A stretch of DNA of 35,888 nucleotides from Paraglaciecola arctica (GTDB lineage Bacteria; Pseudomonadota; Gammaproteobacteria; Enterobacterales; Alteromonadaceae), in contig NZ_JAHKQO010000011.1 of assembly GCF_018861065.1 (NCBI RefSeq), positions 1-35,888 of the forward strand, in the 5' to 3' direction. The notes under the pieces were generated by a model, which was not told where the DNA came from, ran no database searches, and was given only the letters and a program-made list of their open reading frames with translations. A program made the translations under genes and the position numbers. Positions within the stretch are counted from its first letter, which is position 1; the number at the start of each line of letters is the position of its first letter. Shown here piece by piece: positions 9,601 through 17,528 of this stretch.

Positions 9601-9945
9601 ACGGCCGGCATTAAAGCCCTGAAATTAGGGACTGTGATTGGTAAACAAACTGCTGGCGCAGGGGTGTGGTTAACAGGTCGTAATCGGCAAACTGACGGAG
9701 GTATGGCTAGGGTGGCTGAACTTCCAGTGTATGCAATGGACGGGCGATGGATCACTGAAGGTAAAGGTATTTCACCGGATATCGAAGTAACCAATTTACC
9801 CCATGCTACTTTTAATCGGCAAGACGCACAGTTGCAGGCGGCAATTAAATTATTAAAGAAAAAAATTGCCAGAGATCCTATCAAACCTTTGAAAGCCAAA
9901 GACTTTCCTAAGGTTAATGTAGCGGCTGATGACATAATCGACTAA
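6616..9945 (+). CDS. Exported tricorn-like protease, peptidase family S41
   Basis: 1109 residues from the ATG at 6616; AAGGAG at 6603-6608 and the signal peptide (RALFLICLLLATQSVLAQAG) show that the in-frame ATG at 6571 is not used. Order: signal peptide; beta-propeller repeats over about 20-650 (SPDGNWVAFVANYSG, LSPDGKSIAHDDKNGDLWLLD); a Glu/Ser-rich acidic insert near 545-590; a tricorn core domain near 700-780 with His769 in GELNTLHSQV; a PDZ domain near 790-875; and the S41 catalytic domain with DVRRNNGG and the nucleophile Ser990 in YSDGETF. Tricorn-type enzymes degrade peptides; the signal peptide places this one in the periplasm. The Ser that usually precedes the catalytic His in archaeal tricorn is Leu here. 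Confidence 0.93.
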   Translation: MRALFLICLLLATQSVLAQAGYFRYPDIHEDTVVFTAEGDLWKITLTDKYAKRLTTHPAEEKQASISPDGNWVAFVANYSGTPEVHVMPIQGGIAKRVTFENVAVRMQGWSTDSKILYSYNGRVGPTGNWTLKQVDPTTLITTTIPLADAVQGSISADNTLYFAQFGLQISSDNARAYQGGAKGELWKYSLGSTKEATQLTSKHQGSAHTPMIAGKRLYFISNQSGVDNIWSMKLNGRDQQQHTQYQDWEVRNARLKDEKIIYQLGADIKIFDISSEASKVVDIALTSDFPELREHWVNNPLKNLSSAKQAGEAKKVVLTARGRVAIAATDGTRLVEIATPKDSRTRKAILSHDKQSIYALNDSSGEMEIWQYPADGLPGGEQLTFDGNIFRWDLYLSPDGKSIAHDDKNGDLWLLDLATKANNKILSNSDNMSAIGSLTWSSDSQLIAVTYNGIKAERSQILLIDTLDNSQQTLTSEKYESFSPVFSNDSNWLYFLSNRHFASYPNSPWGDRNMGASFDRKTEIFAIALKSDAKFAFQPPSELDGLEKSKDEAPASNEKDQAEDVSSEGESSEDSSANGSPTKEPAKVTVDWANISDRLWQVPVASGNYSKLLANKKFLYVLDRITEPKAQPGLKSIAIQPNTQPKTFLGAVQSFSLSNDGKTLFIQKSGSKKEMYLVPAGAKFSSTAKNTRVNTSDWKLRVNPQQEWQQIFHDAWLMHRDSLFDKTMRGLDWTAVKQKYQPLLSRLTDRHELNDIFKQMMGELNTLHSQVRGGDVPADNNMAKAATLGAQYSQGAQGVTIKRIYRNDPELVNRMSPLAKPGVNAEEGDTIVAINGLTIQTIPDIAKALQNQAGKQVLLTLKRAGNRISTIAKPSSARDDYYNRYFDWVTQNQQKVHKADTELGYLHLRAMGSGDVATFAREFYAQYKKQGLIIDVRRNNGGNVDSWILEKLLKRAWSFWQVQNGEPVTNMQQTFRGHLVVLADQYTYSDGETFTAGIKALKLGTVIGKQTAGAGVWLTGRNRQTDGGMARVAELPVYAMDGRWITEGKGISPDIEVTNLPHATFNRQDAQLQAAIKLLKKKIARDPIKPLKAKDFPKVNVAADDIID

Positions 9946-10026
9946 CAATCCGCCGAATTCGAATTACTGTGTGCTTCGTGCCATATGCAAAGTGCAAAAT
10001 TGAAGTTAACTAAGAGGAAAAACGTC

Positions 10027-10935
10027 ATGTTGATACGAGTCTCAGTTCTGGTACTACTTTTATTTTGCACTCATAGCTTTGCTAGCCAGTGCAACAGTAG
10101 CCAAGTAAAATTACAAGTGTTGGGCTCTGGGGGTCCAGAACTTGACGATGGACGTAACTCCAGTGGTTATTTAATATGGTATCAGAATAAAGCCCGCGTA
10201 TTGATAGACGCAGGGCCAGGCTCAAGTATTGAGTATGGCAAAAGTGGCGCGGAGTTTGCCGATTTACAAGGCATGCTATTAACCCACTTACATGTAGATC
10301 ACAGTGCCGATTTAGCCGCCTATATTAAAGGTAGTTATTTTACTTCAAGAAACACTAACCTCGAACTCTTTGGTCCAGCTGCCAACAATCTTATGCCGGC
10401 AACGAGTGAGTATCTACAACGCTTAATGGGTGACAAAGGAGCATTTGCGTACTTAAAAGAATATGTCAATAAACGTGATGAAGCTGATTACAAAGTAATC
10501 GCTACTGATGTTCCTCTTGTTAGAGGGCAAACTTTCCAATACTCACTGTCAGATGAAATCACTGCTAAAGCAACCTTCGTACATCACGGCCCCGTCGCCG
10601 CAGTGGCTTGGCGTGTTGAATTGGCAGGTTGCAGCATTGTGTTTTCAGGAGATATGAGCAATCAATTTGAGGTACTTGATGATATCGCCAGCGAGGCTGA
10701 TTTATTAGTTGCCAGTAACGCCGTACCCGACAATGCATCTGGTGCTGCAATCAACTTACATATGACGCCTTCAACAATTGCCCTAATTGCTAAACACGCG
10801 CAAGTCAAACAACTGCTGTTATCGCACTTTATGAAACGTACGTTATCGATTCAAAATGAGACCTTAGGCATTATCCGCGCTAAATACCCAGGCCCAATTA
10901 AACTTGCGACTGACGGTTTAGTGGTTAGTCTGTAA
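10027..10935 (+). CDS. Exported metallo-beta-lactamase-fold hydrolase
   Basis: 302 residues from the ATG at 10027, chosen because AAGAGGAAA lies just upstream and the product then begins with a good signal peptide (LIRVSVLVLLLFCTHSFASQ); an earlier in-frame ATG at 9985 would put charged residues in front of it. The metal-binding signature HxHxDH is THLHVDHSAD with His87, His89, Asp91 and His92. Later metal ligands are plausible in VHHGP, FSGDMS and LLSHFMKR. The fold and the LQVLGSGGPELDDGRNSSGYLI opening resemble the tRNase Z/arylsulfatase-like group, but periplasmic export argues for a small-molecule or ester substrate. Substrate unknown. Its last 11 bases overlap the tail of the convergent LysR gene. 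Confidence 0.9.
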   Translation: MLIRVSVLVLLLFCTHSFASQCNSSQVKLQVLGSGGPELDDGRNSSGYLIWYQNKARVLIDAGPGSSIEYGKSGAEFADLQGMLLTHLHVDHSADLAAYIKGSYFTSRNTNLELFGPAANNLMPATSEYLQRLMGDKGAFAYLKEYVNKRDEADYKVIATDVPLVRGQTFQYSLSDEITAKATFVHHGPVAAVAWRVELAGCSIVFSGDMSNQFEVLDDIASEADLLVASNAVPDNASGAAINLHMTPSTIALIAKHAQVKQLLLSHFMKRTLSIQNETLGIIRAKYPGPIKLATDGLVVSL

Positions 10936-11824
10936 ATTGTGCAATTAATCTGTCGGTTATCGCCTTTAACCCTTTGCCTTTATTGTTGATTTTCCAGGCT
11001 AAAAAAGAGGCAGAACTGTTTTTTTGTTGAATACTTAAAGGCAAAAGCTCTGCGGATTCAAGGTAACCTTGGATCCGATGTTTAGGGAGGTTTCCAATAC
11101 CTATTCCGGCCAAAATTGCGTGGATTTTTTGATCCATATTCTGCACATAAAACATCTGGCCATCACTGCTTAATCCTTCGCTGCGAGTTATGCCACTATA
11201 AGAAGTATCGTGTATGACTATGCGTCTTAGTTGTGACATGACATTGTCGATATTTTTTATGTCTTGCAACTGATACGTCAGCGGATGTTTGGCTGCTATT
11301 ACGGGTAGCAACTCCACCTGACCAATAGCAACCGATCTGTAACCTTGCAGCGATGGCACTGGCCCAGGAGAGCCTACCAACAAGTCAACCCTGCCCTGTT
11401 CCAATGCCTCCCAACCACCATTTAGAACACATTCGCAGATATCAATTTCAACCGTTGGAAATTCAGATAGAAAATCATTGATGACCTGAAAAAAATCATC
11501 GTAAGACTGCAATGATTCAATACCAATACTGATACGTGGCTCCCACCCAGTCGCCACTTCTTTAGCTTTATCTGCCAATCTGCGCGTAGTCTGCAAGATT
11601 TCGCGGCCTTCGGCTAAGATCAAACGCCCTGCTGGTGTTAAAACTGAGCGTCTCCCCAAACGCTGAAACAGTGAAATTTCGAGTTGTTCCTCAAGCTTTT
11701 GAACGGCGTAAGACACCGCAGACGTTGCCTTATTAAGCTCTTCAGCTGCTTTGGCAAAACTTCCGCGCCGCTCGATTGCATCGATGGTTTCAAGTACTTC
11801 CATACTGATTGGGTTCTTGGCCAT
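10925..11824 (-). CDS. YhaJ-like LysR family regulator
   Basis: 299 residues, ATG at 11824 with GAGAGGTGA upstream. The N-terminal winged helix-turn-helix (about 5-65) reads DAIERRGSFAKAAEELNKATSA..., and together with the TGWEPRISIGIES segment after the linker helix it closely recalls E. coli YhaJ, which activates yqjF (DoxX) in response to aromatic hydroquinone-type compounds. Here too the divergent operon begins with a DoxX gene and includes a YqjG-type reductase, so the regulatory pairing appears conserved. A perfect palindrome sits right in front of this gene. The YhaJ comparison is from memory, so orthology is likely rather than proven. Confidence 0.9.
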   Translation of the reverse strand: MAKNPISMEVLETIDAIERRGSFAKAAEELNKATSAVSYAVQKLEEQLEISLFQRLGRRSVLTPAGRLILAEGREILQTTRRLADKAKEVATGWEPRISIGIESLQSYDDFFQVINDFLSEFPTVEIDICECVLNGGWEALEQGRVDLLVGSPGPVPSLQGYRSVAIGQVELLPVIAAKHPLTYQLQDIKNIDNVMSQLRRIVIHDTSYSGITRSEGLSSDGQMFYVQNMDQKIHAILAGIGIGNLPKHRIQGYLESAELLPLSIQQKNSSASFLAWKINNKGKGLKAITDRLIAQFTD

Positions 11825-11839
11825 AAGTCACCTCTCAAC

Positions 11840-11858
11840 TGTTCTAAAAATTAGAACA
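11840..11858. promoter_or_regulatory. Perfect palindrome, candidate LysR operator
   Basis: TGTTCTAA and TTAGAACA form perfect 8-bp arms around AAA, 16 bases upstream of the YhaJ-like start codon and about 90 bases before the DoxX start. This is a strong candidate for the binding site through which the regulator controls itself and the divergent operon. Confidence 0.55.
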
Positions 11859-11946
11859 TATTAAACACATATACCCTCTTATTCCAATTTTTCAATTCGG
11901 TAAACTAACGGCATCAATTACTTAAACATCTTATTGGGGCAACAAA

Positions 11947-12396
11947 ATGAAGGCTTTAATCAATACATTAGTCACTACAAAACTAGGTTTAGATACCTTA
12001 CCCCTTCGCGTAGGAGCGGGAGTGATATTTACCGCACATGGCGCCCAAAAGTTATTTGCTTGGTTTGGCGGTTATGGTTTAGAAGGTACAGCAGGCTGGA
12101 TGGAATCCATTGGACTCGCTCCTGGGACCTTAATGGCTATCTTGGCGGGTAGTGCGGAGTTTTTTGGTGGTTTGTTATTAATAGCCGGTCTTTTAGTGCG
12201 ACCGACTTCGCTAGTTTTAGCCATAACCATGTTAGTTGCCATTGTAACAGTACACCTACAAAACGGCTTATTTATGGCCAATGGTGGATACGAATTTGCG
12301 TTAGCTTTATTAGTTATCACAGTGGGCTTAGCAGTACGAGGCGCCGGAAGTTTAAGCCTAGACAAGCTATTACAAAACAAACTTGCGAATCAATAA
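11947..12396 (+). CDS. DoxX family membrane protein, YqjF-like
   Basis: 149 residues with four predicted transmembrane helices and the DoxX signature near the N-terminus: LPLRVGAGVIFTAHGAQKLFAWFGG, followed by GTLMAILAGSAEFFGGLLLIAGLL. DoxX-family proteins are inner-membrane proteins linked to thiol or quinone redox stress; E. coli YqjF is induced by hydroquinone-type degradation products of nitroaromatics. It is the first gene of a three-gene operon with an azoreductase and a glutathionyl-hydroquinone reductase, and is divergent from a YhaJ-like regulator. The ribosome binding site is weak (GGGGC). Biochemical function is not established for the family. Confidence 0.88.
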   Translation: MKALINTLVTTKLGLDTLPLRVGAGVIFTAHGAQKLFAWFGGYGLEGTAGWMESIGLAPGTLMAILAGSAEFFGGLLLIAGLLVRPTSLVLAITMLVAIVTVHLQNGLFMANGGYEFALALLVITVGLAVRGAGSLSLDKLLQNKLANQ

Positions 12397-12419
12397 TTTC
12401 AACTTATTTGGAGAAAATC

Positions 12420-13028
12420 ATGAGCGTATTACATATAGACAGCAGTGCCCGCATAGAGGGTTCGAATACCCGTATTATTGGGCAATACCTAGTTGATGCA
12501 TTAAACACTGAAGTGGTGCATCGCGACTTAGCTATAAATCCATTACCACCCATTAGTGCCCAAGATTTAATGGGAGTGCATGGCTCATCAGATGACAATC
12601 GAGATAGTTTGAATACCCACTTAGCGATATCAGAACAACTGATACAAGAACTACGCGACGCCGATACTTTGGTGATTGGTGCGCCTATGTATAACTTTGG
12701 TATTGCTGCATCCTTAAAACATTGGATTGATGCAATTTGTCGAGCAGGCGTAAGTTTTAAATATACTGAACAAGGCCCAGTTGGATTATTAAATATTAAG
12801 CGCGTTTTTATCATTACTGGCACAGGTGGCACACCTGTAGGCAGCAATATGGATTTTGCTAGTGGTTACTTAGCACATATATTTGGTTTTTTAGGTGTCA
12901 AAGACATCTTCCAAATTGATGCCAGTGGTTCAAAAGGCTCACCGCAGCAAATCATCGATTCAGGTAAACAACAAGTCGATGAATTATTGTCAGCTGCACA
13001 CGCCACTGAAGCTGTAGCAGTAGCATAA
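12420..13028 (+). CDS. azoR: FMN-dependent NADH-azoreductase
   Basis: 202 residues from the ATG at 12420, with GGAG about six bases upstream; an in-frame TTG at 12408 overlaps that site and is rejected as start. The fold is flavodoxin-like: phosphate-binding SSARIEGSNTR near the N-terminus, GAPMYNFGIAASLKHWIDA in the middle (FMN contact and dimer motif of AzoR), then RAGVSFKYTEQGPVGLL. AzoR reduces azo dyes and quinones by two-electron NADH chemistry and protects against thiol-specific stress. It lies 23 bases after the DoxX gene, and its stop codon overlaps the start of the next gene (TAATG), so translation of the two is coupled. Confidence 0.93.
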   Translation: MSVLHIDSSARIEGSNTRIIGQYLVDALNTEVVHRDLAINPLPPISAQDLMGVHGSSDDNRDSLNTHLAISEQLIQELRDADTLVIGAPMYNFGIAASLKHWIDAICRAGVSFKYTEQGPVGLLNIKRVFIITGTGGTPVGSNMDFASGYLAHIFGFLGVKDIFQIDASGSKGSPQQIIDSGKQQVDELLSAAHATEAVAVA

Positions 13029-13984
13029 TGGGCTTGTTACAACAGGGAAAATGGGTCGACAAGTGGTACGACACCAAAACAAGTGACGGCGAATTTCGCC
13101 GTCAAGACAGCCGCTTTAGAAGTTGGCTAACTCCTTATGGTGAAGCAGGTTCAAGTGGTGAGCAAGGTTTTAAGGCTGAAAAAGGCCGTTATCATTTGTA
13201 TGTGTCGTTAGCATGCCCATGGGCACATCGCACTCTGATTTTTCGCGAATTAAAAGGGCTACAAGATTACATCGATGTGACTGTGGTCGCCCCCATTATG
13301 CTCGAAAACGGTTGGGAGCTTAAGGATCCGCTATACGGTTTTGACTACCTCTACCAATTGTACCTAAAAGCAGATCCAAGTTATGAAGGCAGAGTAACGG
13401 TGCCGGTTCTTTGGGATAAACATACACAAACCATTGTCAGTAACGAGTCGGCTGACATTATCCGTATGTTTAATACTGCCTTTGATCACTTAACGGGCAT
13501 TACAAGCGATTATTATCCAGTGGAACGACAAGAGACCATAAACACTGTTAATAAACGGGTTTATGACAGTATCAACAATGGCGTTTATTTATGTGGTTTC
13601 GCTACCACTCAGCAAGCCTACGAAAGGGCCTTTAATGCTTTGTTCGCATCACTTGATTGGGTAGAAGGCATTTTGTCTAAGCAGCGCTACTTAACAGGTG
13701 CGCAACTTACCGAAGCAGACTGGCGGTTATTCACCACCCTCATTCGTTTTGATGCCGTTTATTTTGGACATTTTAAAACTAATCGACAACAAATCGCTGA
13801 CTATCCTGCCATGAGCAAATATTTGCGTGAACTATTTCAGGTTAAAGGCATAGCAGACACAGTGAATTTTGAGCATATCAAAACGCACTACTACGCCAGC
13901 CATCTAACTATCAATCCAACAGGAATAATACCTGTCGGGCCATTGCAAGATTTTATGCAAGCTCATAATAGAGAAAAACTGTAA
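13028..13984 (+). CDS. yqjG: Glutathionyl-hydroquinone reductase, Xi-class GST
   Basis: 318 residues. The N-terminal thioredoxin-like domain carries the Xi-class active-site motif CPWAHR with catalytic Cys63, and a C-terminal all-helical GST domain follows (about 165-300, including LTEADWRLFTTLIRFD). Family members (YqjG, PcpF, ECM4) use glutathione to reduce glutathionyl-hydroquinones, repairing conjugates formed by benzoquinones. Length fits the family. The ATG shares its A with the azoR stop codon. With DoxX and AzoR upstream and the YhaJ-like regulator divergent, this is a coherent quinone-detoxification operon. Confidence 0.94.
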   Translation: MGLLQQGKWVDKWYDTKTSDGEFRRQDSRFRSWLTPYGEAGSSGEQGFKAEKGRYHLYVSLACPWAHRTLIFRELKGLQDYIDVTVVAPIMLENGWELKDPLYGFDYLYQLYLKADPSYEGRVTVPVLWDKHTQTIVSNESADIIRMFNTAFDHLTGITSDYYPVERQETINTVNKRVYDSINNGVYLCGFATTQQAYERAFNALFASLDWVEGILSKQRYLTGAQLTEADWRLFTTLIRFDAVYFGHFKTNRQQIADYPAMSKYLRELFQVKGIADTVNFEHIKTHYYASHLTINPTGIIPVGPLQDFMQAHNREKL

Positions 13985-14036
13985 AAAGCCGTGCTTTTAC
14001 ATACCTTCTAGCCCAGCAAGAAAACGCTCTGGGCTA
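13981..14036 (+). terminator. Hairpins after the yqjG gene
   Basis: Two stems follow the stop codon: GTAAAA/TTTTAC at 13981-14000 and a perfect TAGCCCAG/CTGGGCTA pair at 14009-14016 and 14029-14036. Neither is followed by a clear T run, so this may be an mRNA end-stabilising structure or an atypical terminator. Confidence 0.35.
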
Positions 14037-14376
14037 AGTGTGATAAATTACAACATGCTGGAATTTCATTAGAAGCGTCTATTATTTAAATGGTGGTACC
14101 ACGAAATCTGGTCAACTCCATTGGCTTGGACACCTTATTAATTACTCAAGTGCTTCTGAACTGGATTGGTTTATCACAACCAAATTTATTGCCCTATCAA
14201 ATTTCCTCAAACGAGTTCTAATCGATTTTTTTGATTCATTGGTTCTGTATTAAGAATTATAAATTTTCTCACAATCACTCTATTCTTGTTTCCAGTTTAA
14301 AACACTACCTTGAATATCAGGTCACTTAAGAATTTAGAGCGACTGATGTTCCAACTTTAACTAAGAGGATATAACA
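14037..14376. other. Intergenic region upstream of ahpC
   Basis: About 340 bases without a convincing gene. An open frame of 43 codons runs from ATG 14090 to TAA 14219 without a ribosome binding site and resembles nothing I know. A 10-bp palindrome GTGGTACCAC lies at 14093-14102. The AT-rich stretch 14220-14340 presumably holds the ahpC promoter; I could not make out a convincing OxyR site there. Confidence 0.5.
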
Positions 14377-14940
14377 ATGGCTTTAATCAATACTGCAATC
14401 AAACCTTTCACAGCAAATGCATTTAGAAATGGCGAGTTCATCGAAGTAAACAGTGATGAGATCAAAGGCAAATGGGCGGTATTTTTCTTCTACCCTGCTG
14501 ACTTCACTTTTGTTTGTCCAACAGAACTAGGTGACCTAGCTGACAAATATGAAGAGCTTCAGTCTCGCGGTGTAGAAGTATTTTCTGTTTCTACTGATAC
14601 TCACTTCACCCATAAAGCATGGCATGACACATCAGACACTATTGGTAAAATCAACTACACCATGATTGGTGACCCAACGGGTGAAATAACGCGCAACTTC
14701 GATTGTATGCGTGAAACTATGGGCCTAGCTGACCGTGCAACATTTATCGTTGATCCAGAAGGCATTATCCAAGCAATGGAAATCACTGCTGAAGGTATTG
14801 GCCGTGATGCTGACGACTTAGTACGTAAAATCAAAGCAGCACAATATGTTGCCTCTCACCCAGGTGAAGTATGTCCAGCTAAATGGAAAGAAGGCGAAGC
14901 AACCCTTGCCCCATCTTTAGACCTAGTAGGTAAAATCTAA
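14377..14940 (+). CDS. ahpC: Alkyl hydroperoxide reductase peroxiredoxin AhpC
   Basis: 187 residues, a typical 2-Cys peroxiredoxin. The peroxidatic cysteine is Cys47 in [14 protein letters not shown] and the resolving cysteine is Cys166 in [10 protein letters not shown]; length and both motifs match enterobacterial AhpC. It reduces hydrogen peroxide, organic hydroperoxides and peroxynitrite in the cytoplasm, and is recycled by AhpF. The ATG follows AAGAGGAT. ahpF is 74 bases downstream with a stable hairpin between. The gene is usually under OxyR control; no oxyR gene is in the window. Confidence 0.98.
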   Translation: MALINTAIKPFTANAFRNGEFIEVNSDEIKGKWAVFFFYPADFTFVCPTELGDLADKYEELQSRGVEVFSVSTDTHFTHKAWHDTSDTIGKINYTMIGDPTGEITRNFDCMRETMGLADRATFIVDPEGIIQAMEITAEGIGRDADDLVRKIKAAQYVASHPGEVCPAKWKEGEATLAPSLDLVGKI

Positions 14941-14959
14941 GCAAAACTAGCGGTACATC

Positions 14960-14983
14960 TGTGCGGGTGATTGGACCCGCACA
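14960..14983 (+). promoter_or_regulatory. Intercistronic hairpin between ahpC and ahpF
   Basis: TGTGCGGGT pairs perfectly with ACCCGCACA across a six-base loop (GATTGG), a GC-rich 9-bp stem just after the ahpC stop. No T tract follows, so it is more likely a partial attenuator or a 3'-end stabiliser that raises AhpC over AhpF than a full terminator. Confidence 0.65.
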
Positions 14984-15014
14984 ACTCCCTGGTATCAAAT
15001 AAGGCAGAATTATC

Positions 15015-16604
15015 ATGTTAACTCAAGAAATTTTACAAGCATTGAAAGGCTACACAGCGTCAATGGAGAAAAACGTAAAGTTTGTCATCCAGACTGGTGA
15101 CCACAGTAAACGAGATGAGCTCGTAACCTTCCTGTCGGATATTGCAGGGGTTAGCGACAAACTTTCAGTAGAACAGCGCGACACAACAGGTGTGTTACGC
15201 AGTGCAATCAGTTTTTTATTAGAAGCCGATGGCGAAGACACAGGGGTCCGCTTTTCAGGTATTCCTGGAGGTCACGAATTTAACTCTTTGGTGCTGGCAA
15301 TATTGCATGCATCAGGAACAGAATTAAAACTAGACGACAGCGTCAAAAGCATCGTTAAAGGGGTCACTCAGCCTCTCAAATTTGAAGTATTTATCAGCTT
15401 AAGCTGTCATAACTGCCCAGAAGTCGTTCAGGCACTCAACCAATTTGCGTTACTCAACCCTCTCATTAGTAGTGAGATGATTGACGGCGGCTTGTATCCC
15501 GAAGTCATCAAAACTCGAGATATCCAAGGTGTACCTAGTGTGTACCTAAACGGCGAATTGTTTGCAAATGGTAAAGTGGATGCCTCCACTCTTATCGACA
15601 AATTATTAGAACTACAACCCGAATTAAAAAATGCCAATGCTGGCGCGTCTCTGCCTACACAAGATGTAACGGTCATAGGGGCAGGACCTGCCGGAGTGAG
15701 TGCAGCCATTTATGCTGCGCGAAAAGGGTTAAAAGTGACTATAGTCGCAGATCGTTTTGGTGGTCAGGTAAAAGACACTATGGGTATCGAAAACTTAATA
15801 TCAGTACCTAAAACCACTGGTCCTGAATTGGTTAATAACCTACAGGCTCATATGCAAGATTATGACATTACCTTAAAAGAGCATGTGCGTGTCGATGAAA
15901 TTAAGTCAGGCAACATTAAAACATTGACCTTATCTTCAGGCGAAACCATTGAAACCAAAACTTTAATAGTGGCCACCGGTGCGCGCTGGAGAGAACTAGG
16001 TGTGCCAGGTGAAAAAGAAAATGTCGGTAACGGTGTGGCTTACTGCCCACACTGTGATGGCCCCTTCTTTAAAGGCAAAGACGTAGCTGTTATAGGTGGC
16101 GGAAACTCAGGTATAGAAGCGGCGTTAGATTTAGCAGGTATTGTTAAGTCAGTCACTGTGTTCGAATTTTTGCCCGAACTTAAAGCCGACCAAGTATTAG
16201 TGAAGCAAGCTGAAAAACGTGAAAACATCACTATATTGAAAAACGTCGCCACTAAACAAATTACCGCTGAGAATGGCAAGGTCAATGGGATCGAATATAT
16301 CGACCGCGCTACAGATGAAGTGAATAACCAAGTCTTATCAGGAGTATTTGTACAAATTGGTTTAGTACCCAATAGTCAATTCTTGAAAGGAGTAGTGGGT
16401 TTAACTCAATACGGTGAAGTGGAAATAGACACCAAGTGCAACACTTCAGAGCCAGGCATTTTTGCCTGTGGTGATGTGACAACAGTGCCATACAAACAAA
16501 TAGTGGTCTCTATGGGTGAAGGTGCCAAAGCATCATTAGCTGCGTTTGAGTATTTATTGAGTCGTGAAGATAGTGAGCAAGTACAAACCGAACAGGCCGC
16601 TTAG
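15015..16604 (+). CDS. ahpF: Alkyl hydroperoxide reductase subunit F
   Basis: 529 residues. The N-terminal half is the tandem thioredoxin-fold domain with the redox pair Cys131-His-Asn-Cys134. The C-terminal half is a thioredoxin-reductase-like flavoprotein: FAD-binding GAGPAG at 222-227, active-site Cys344-Pro-His-Cys347, NAD(P)-binding [17 protein letters not shown] near 355-370, and a final [10 protein letters not shown]. Electrons pass from NADH through FAD and both disulfides to AhpC. The cysteine spacing is essentially that of E. coli AhpF. Follows ahpC on the same strand. Confidence 0.97.
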   Translation: MLTQEILQALKGYTASMEKNVKFVIQTGDHSKRDELVTFLSDIAGVSDKLSVEQRDTTGVLRSAISFLLEADGEDTGVRFSGIPGGHEFNSLVLAILHASGTELKLDDSVKSIVKGVTQPLKFEVFISLSCHNCPEVVQALNQFALLNPLISSEMIDGGLYPEVIKTRDIQGVPSVYLNGELFANGKVDASTLIDKLLELQPELKNANAGASLPTQDVTVIGAGPAGVSAAIYAARKGLKVTIVADRFGGQVKDTMGIENLISVPKTTGPELVNNLQAHMQDYDITLKEHVRVDEIKSGNIKTLTLSSGETIETKTLIVATGARWRELGVPGEKENVGNGVAYCPHCDGPFFKGKDVAVIGGGNSGIEAALDLAGIVKSVTVFEFLPELKADQVLVKQAEKRENITILKNVATKQITAENGKVNGIEYIDRATDEVNNQVLSGVFVQIGLVPNSQFLKGVVGLTQYGEVEIDTKCNTSEPGIFACGDVTTVPYKQIVVSMGEGAKASLAAFEYLLSREDSEQVQTEQAA

Positions 16605-16620
16605 AAAGTAAACTAGGTAA

Positions 16621-16651
16621 CAAAAACCCGCTTCAATTTTTGAGGCGGGTT
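16621..16651. terminator. Bidirectional terminator between ahpF and the EAL gene
   Basis: A stem of about 11 pairs (AACCCGCTTCA with TGAGGCGGGTT, one G-T pair) closes on a five-base loop at 16625-16651. On the minus strand the stem is followed by TTTTTG, a good rho-independent signal for the EAL gene; on the plus strand only a broken T tract follows, serving ahpF. Confidence 0.8.
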
Positions 16652-16682
16652 AATTCTTAGTTTTTAGGTGACACTTCAAAAG

Positions 16683-17453
16683 TTAAGTTAATTTGCTAAA
16701 ATCCACTTTTGGTAAAGATTCGAAACCAGGTTTAGCAAACAGGTATCCCTGCATTAATTCTACACCCGCATTTTTTAACCAATGCATTTCCTCTATTGTC
16801 TCAATCCCTTCTGCCAATGGCGTAACATTGAGATCACGTAGCAAATTCAAACAATTTTTTACAATATACTGACGAGGTTTGTCTTGGTTAATATTGCGAA
16901 TAAGATCCATATCAAATTTTATGATACAAGTCTGAAAATCAGCTAATAAACCCAATCCAGCATAACCCGACCCAAAATCATCGATTGCAGTTTTAAATCC
17001 CAACTTTTCGTAATACTCAACGATGCGTTTGACAACCGATACATCGTCAAACTTTTCAACCTCGGTAAATTCAAACATGATCCTATCGGTTGGAAAATTG
17101 TACTTTTTAGCGGCTTCAAAGGTTGTTCGAATACAACGTTCTGGTTGGTAAATAGCTTTGGGAAGGAAGTTAATACTGAGCATTGATTGTAGTTTTAACT
17201 CAGCCGCCAAAGAAATTGCCTTAACTCGACAGAGTTGATCGAATAGGTATCGATTATCATCATTCACTTGGGAAATTATCGAATATGCTGACTCATTATT
17301 CAGCCCCCTAACCAAGGCCTCATAACCGAATATTTGCTTGGTCTGGCAGTTAATAATAGGCTGAAAAGCCATAGTAAAATCAAATTCTAACTTGCCTTTA
17401 TCAGCGCATCGTTCACATGAAAATCTATCAAAAACAATGGATTCTTGTTGCAT
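16683..17453 (-). CDS. EAL-domain cyclic-di-GMP phosphodiesterase
   Basis: 256 residues, almost entirely one EAL domain. Key residues appear intact: Glu45 in EALVRG, Asn95 in SINFLPK, Glu131 in FEFTE, Asp158-Asp159 in DDFGSG, Lys179 in IIKFD, Glu215 in AEGIET and Gln235 in QGYLF. It should therefore hydrolyse c-di-GMP to pGpG and lower biofilm or matrix signalling. There is no membrane segment or GGDEF domain. A short N-terminal extension carries CERC (Cys13, Cys16), which could be a metal or redox site; Cys36 is nearby. The ATG has AGGGAAG upstream. It is convergent with ahpF. Confidence 0.93.
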   Translation of the reverse strand: MQQESIVFDRFSCERCADKGKLEFDFTMAFQPIINCQTKQIFGYEALVRGLNNESAYSIISQVNDDNRYLFDQLCRVKAISLAAELKLQSMLSINFLPKAIYQPERCIRTTFEAAKKYNFPTDRIMFEFTEVEKFDDVSVVKRIVEYYEKLGFKTAIDDFGSGYAGLGLLADFQTCIIKFDMDLIRNINQDKPRQYIVKNCLNLLRDLNVTPLAEGIETIEEMHWLKNAGVELMQGYLFAKPGFESLPKVDFSKLT

Positions 17454-17528
17454 TTTACTTCCCTAATAAATACTGGCAAATATTAACCAACCCCAAAACT
17501 AAATTGCAACCTCAATCATCAATATAAG

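Noticed and set aside
14220-14376. OxyR binding site before ahpC
   Set aside because: The region is AT-rich, but I could not line up the four spaced half-sites of the OxyR consensus with confidence.
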